From: Clostridia bacterium
Lineage (GTDB): Bacteria; Bacillota; Clostridia; Acetivibrionales; DSM-27016
NCBI GenBank assembly: GCA_026414765.1
Contig: JAOAIJ010000014.1
Coordinates: forward strand, 1 to 43,982
Direction of reading: 5' to 3'
DNA: 43,982 nucleotides
Shown: positions 41,878-43,982 of the stretch, in pieces
How the letters are laid out: the number at the start of each line of letters is the position of its first letter
How positions within the stretch are numbered: the first letter of the stretch is position 1
Notes under the pieces: model-generated
What the model was told of the DNA's origin: nothing
The model's database searches: none
What the model saw: the letters and a program-made list of their open reading frames with translations, nothing else
Translations under genes and position numbers: made by a program

Positions 41878-43734
41878 TCATTTTCTGTAAACCTTAAAGT
41901 AATTACTTTTTATTATAATATCAGATATATCAACACCTCTGACAGCCTCATTCTTTTCGCTTTCACTGCCGGCCTTTCCGATATAATTCTTATTCGATAG
42001 TACTGCAAAGCTTTTATTCGTCTTTAACAAATTGCGCCCCAAAGCAGTATATATATACTCTTTTTCATCAACACCCATCAGGTAGGCAACAGTAGGCAGA
42101 ATATCAATCTGTGATCCTATGGTTTTTACTATCTCTCCCTTCATCCCCTTACTATAAATAACAAAAGGAACTTTATAGTTATTCTCTAACCACCATTTTT
42201 CCTGGAGTTGTGCATCAGGTATTTCATTGGGGTAAAATTTATGCACACCACCATGATCTCCATATATGACAACCACGGTATCATCCAGAATTCCATTCTT
42301 GTCCAGGTTTGCTAGGAACACACCTATGTGCTTATCTGTATAATGCAGGCTCTGGAGATAGCCCCCCAATTTTGTATTGTTTATCTTTTCATCTATCGTC
42401 AGCTCCCTGTATTTTCCAGGTAAATCATATGGTGTATGTGTAGTCTGGGTTACCAAAAACAGATAGAATGGCTGCTTTTGCTTTAAAACAACAGGCCCGA
42501 TCTGTCTTAGAAAGGAACCGTCGCTTAGCCCAAGACCGATTTTCTCATCCAAGTAGAAATAAGAAGAATCCATGCACTGATCAAACCCGAAAGAAGTTAA
42601 GGCATTCATCCAGTTCCAGTAGGAGCCCCTGTCCGGTTCTATTGCCAGCGTTGAATACCCTCTCGCTTCCAATAGACTGGGAAGAGAATTGTATGTATTA
42701 TTTGGATACCTGAAAAATGTAGTCCCTCTCCTGATAGGATAGACTGAAGTATTTCCCAGAAGCATGGCATCCGAGCTTGTACCTCCTAGTGTCTGTTCAT
42801 AAAAATTGGGAAAGTATATGCTGTTTCCAAGCAGTTTGTTTAAAGCTGGTGTTATTTCCTGCCCGTTGATCTTTTGGTTTACAACACAATTTTCAAGTGA
42901 CTCCGTTTCAATAAATATAAGATTTTTACCTTCAAATATCCCCTTATACTTGTTATCCGGAAGGACTTCTTGTTTATCACGAAACCATTTTTCTATGCTT
43001 TCCACTTCGGCTGTACTTAACTTTACCGGCTGGCAATCACGCCAGTAAACATATATATCGAAAATATGATATCCGATAGGGGATAAGTTCAACATTGTCG
43101 TTCTGGGCGTCCAGCATACGGTAAAAAGAAATTTCCCTTTGTATTTTCTTTTAATATCGACATTGTAGTGACTATATGAAATGAATGCTGTTGATAAAAC
43201 AAACAGTAGAACAAAAGCCAGTATACTCCTTCTTGAATTGTCCGCCAGATTTATTTTCTTTCTTATTATCTTAGCAAATAAAGGGATCAGTAGAATATCT
43301 GCAACAAATATAGCATCTGCAAAACGTACCATAGATAATATACTGTCCCCCAGATTGCCTATATTTACAAGGTTATCTTTGGAGTGTATAGAGATAAAAG
43401 CTTCAAAGGCACGGTAGTTCCATATGTCTACTAAAATAATAAATGTAACTAAGATATTTACAGCCATGCTGAATATCATCTTAAGCCTGGACCTGAAGAG
43501 AAATGCAAACGACAGTATTGCTGTAATGAAAGACAGGTATATGGGAAAAGACCAGATTAGTCTTACCGCTCTTATCAAGTCAATTTTTTCGCGGCTTTCA
43601 CTGTATATTATTCCTATGAAGAATACACTTTTTACAAAGATTGAGATAAGTGTATAGTGCCAGAAGTAATCACCCACAAAGCTTATTGTATTTTTCTTTA
43701 ACAATCCCTTAATATCCAGTTGTAAAGCAGCCAT
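41878..43734 (-). CDS. LTA-synthase-family membrane sulfatase-fold protein
   Basis: 618 residues from the ATG at 43734 (GGAGG 5 bases upstream). Five membrane segments occupy about residues 25-190. The extracellular sulfatase/alkaline-phosphatase-fold domain (about 265-600) has the metal ligand Glu276 in FIETESLE, the nucleophile Thr319 in LGGTSSDA and GDHGG further on. LtaS-type enzymes transfer glycerol phosphate from phosphatidylglycerol to a wall polymer. Phosphoethanolamine transferases share the fold, but the family motifs favour LtaS. Gene order gives no partner. It is preceded by the right-hand rRNA terminator. Confidence 0.85.
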   Translation of the reverse strand: MAALQLDIKGLLKKNTISFVGDYFWHYTLISIFVKSVFFIGIIYSESREKIDLIRAVRLIWSFPIYLSFITAILSFAFLFRSRLKMIFSMAVNILVTFIILVDIWNYRAFEAFISIHSKDNLVNIGNLGDSILSMVRFADAIFVADILLIPLFAKIIRKKINLADNSRRSILAFVLLFVLSTAFISYSHYNVDIKRKYKGKFLFTVCWTPRTTMLNLSPIGYHIFDIYVYWRDCQPVKLSTAEVESIEKWFRDKQEVLPDNKYKGIFEGKNLIFIETESLENCVVNQKINGQEITPALNKLLGNSIYFPNFYEQTLGGTSSDAMLLGNTSVYPIRRGTTFFRYPNNTYNSLPSLLEARGYSTLAIEPDRGSYWNWMNALTSFGFDQCMDSSYFYLDEKIGLGLSDGSFLRQIGPVVLKQKQPFYLFLVTQTTHTPYDLPGKYRELTIDEKINNTKLGGYLQSLHYTDKHIGVFLANLDKNGILDDTVVVIYGDHGGVHKFYPNEIPDAQLQEKWWLENNYKVPFVIYSKGMKGEIVKTIGSQIDILPTVAYLMGVDEKEYIYTALGRNLLKTNKSFAVLSNKNYIGKAGSESEKNEAVRGVDISDIIIKSNYFKVYRK

Positions 43735-43852
43735 TGGAGCCTCCTCAATACTCATAATCAACTCTTTCCACATTTGCGCTCAATTTGCAATATTACTATT
43801 CCAAAAGACAACTGATTTATATTCTGGTATTTTATGCCTAAATAAATAAAAA

Positions 43853-43883
43853 GAAAGCCTCATGGTATATCCATGAGGCTTTC
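43853..43883 (-). terminator. Terminator of the right-hand rRNA operon
   Basis: A perfect 13-bp stem GAAAGCCTCATGG/CCATGAGGCTTTC with a 5-base loop, followed on the minus strand by TTTTTATT. It lies 8 bases after the 5S gene. Confidence 0.95.
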
Positions 43884-43891
43884 ATATAAAT

Positions 43892-43982
43892 CTGGCAGAG
43901 ACCTACTTTCCCGGGGCGCTTCCACCCAAGTATCATTGGCACTGAGAAGCTTAACTGCCGTGTTCGGTATGGGAACGGGTGT
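43892..43982 (-). rRNA. rrf: 5S ribosomal RNA, 3' part (cut by window edge)
   Basis: The minus strand carries conserved 5S segments: CCGTTCCCATACCGAACACG, AGTTAAGCTTCTCAG and GGGTGGAAGCGCC, ending with TCTCTGCCAG. The 3' end is near 43892 and the 5' part lies beyond the right edge. It belongs to a second rRNA operon in the same orientation as the 16S gene at the left edge. Confidence 0.97.

Overview
The window looks like chromosomal DNA of an anaerobic, low-GC Gram-positive bacterium of the Clostridia. Pointers are the 16S and 5S rRNA sequences, strong GGAGG ribosome sites, a CIRCE-controlled groES-groEL operon, short-form HisG with HisZ, and S-layer homology domains. A relative of Clostridium cluster III (Ruminiclostridium/Acetivibrio) is my inference, not proven. 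The window begins inside a 16S rRNA gene and ends inside a 5S rRNA gene, both on the minus strand. It is therefore the interval between two rRNA operons, or one contig cut at collapsed rRNA repeats. Nearly every gene is on the minus strand; the only plus-strand genes are three enzymes of a lasso-peptide cluster.

Layout: 1-1080 holds the 16S 5' part with an enlarged V1 helix, tandem rRNA promoters and a possible gene remnant. 1164-3291 is a SigB-type partner-switching module (rsbV, rsbW, sigB and an extra HATPase). 3420-6535 carries a J-like membrane protein, lysS and greA. 6873-9536 carries an unrecognised gene and guaB of an unusual subtype. 9739-13399 carries a membrane-anchored GH18 protein, a small membrane protein and a PilZ/receiver-like fusion. 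13705-15737 is groES-groEL. 15994-17130 is an AlbA_2-type protein. 17249-27759 is a complete histidine operon (hisZ-hisG-hisD-Nudix-hisC-hisB-purC-hisH-hisA-hisF-hisIE, perhaps ending in a sugar kinase) behind a consensus promoter. 28000-29025 is an SLH protein.

The most interesting part is 29349-36405, a lasso-peptide locus. A 44-residue precursor gene (32554-32688, minus) lies divergent to a PqqD-like leader-binding protein, a leader peptidase and an HPr-kinase-like enzyme on the plus strand. The macrolactam synthetase gene lies convergently behind them. The precursor has the lasso leader signature and ends in serine, the residue phosphorylated by such kinases in paeninodin-type lasso peptides. 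The precursor gene runs directly into a gene for a 941-residue secreted NHL-repeat protein with a likely permuted papain-like C-terminal domain, then a small membrane protein. No ABC transporter gene is present.

The right part carries pcrA, a UvrC N-terminal-half (Cho-like) nuclease, hpf, a long intergenic region with clustered DnaA boxes, a zinc-ribbon protein and an LTA-synthase-like sulfatase-fold protein. Two sites match SigB-type promoters (GTTTWW, 13 bases, GGGTAW). One lies before the extra HATPase gene and the other before hpf, suggesting that the SigB-like factor controls its own regulator and ribosome hibernation.
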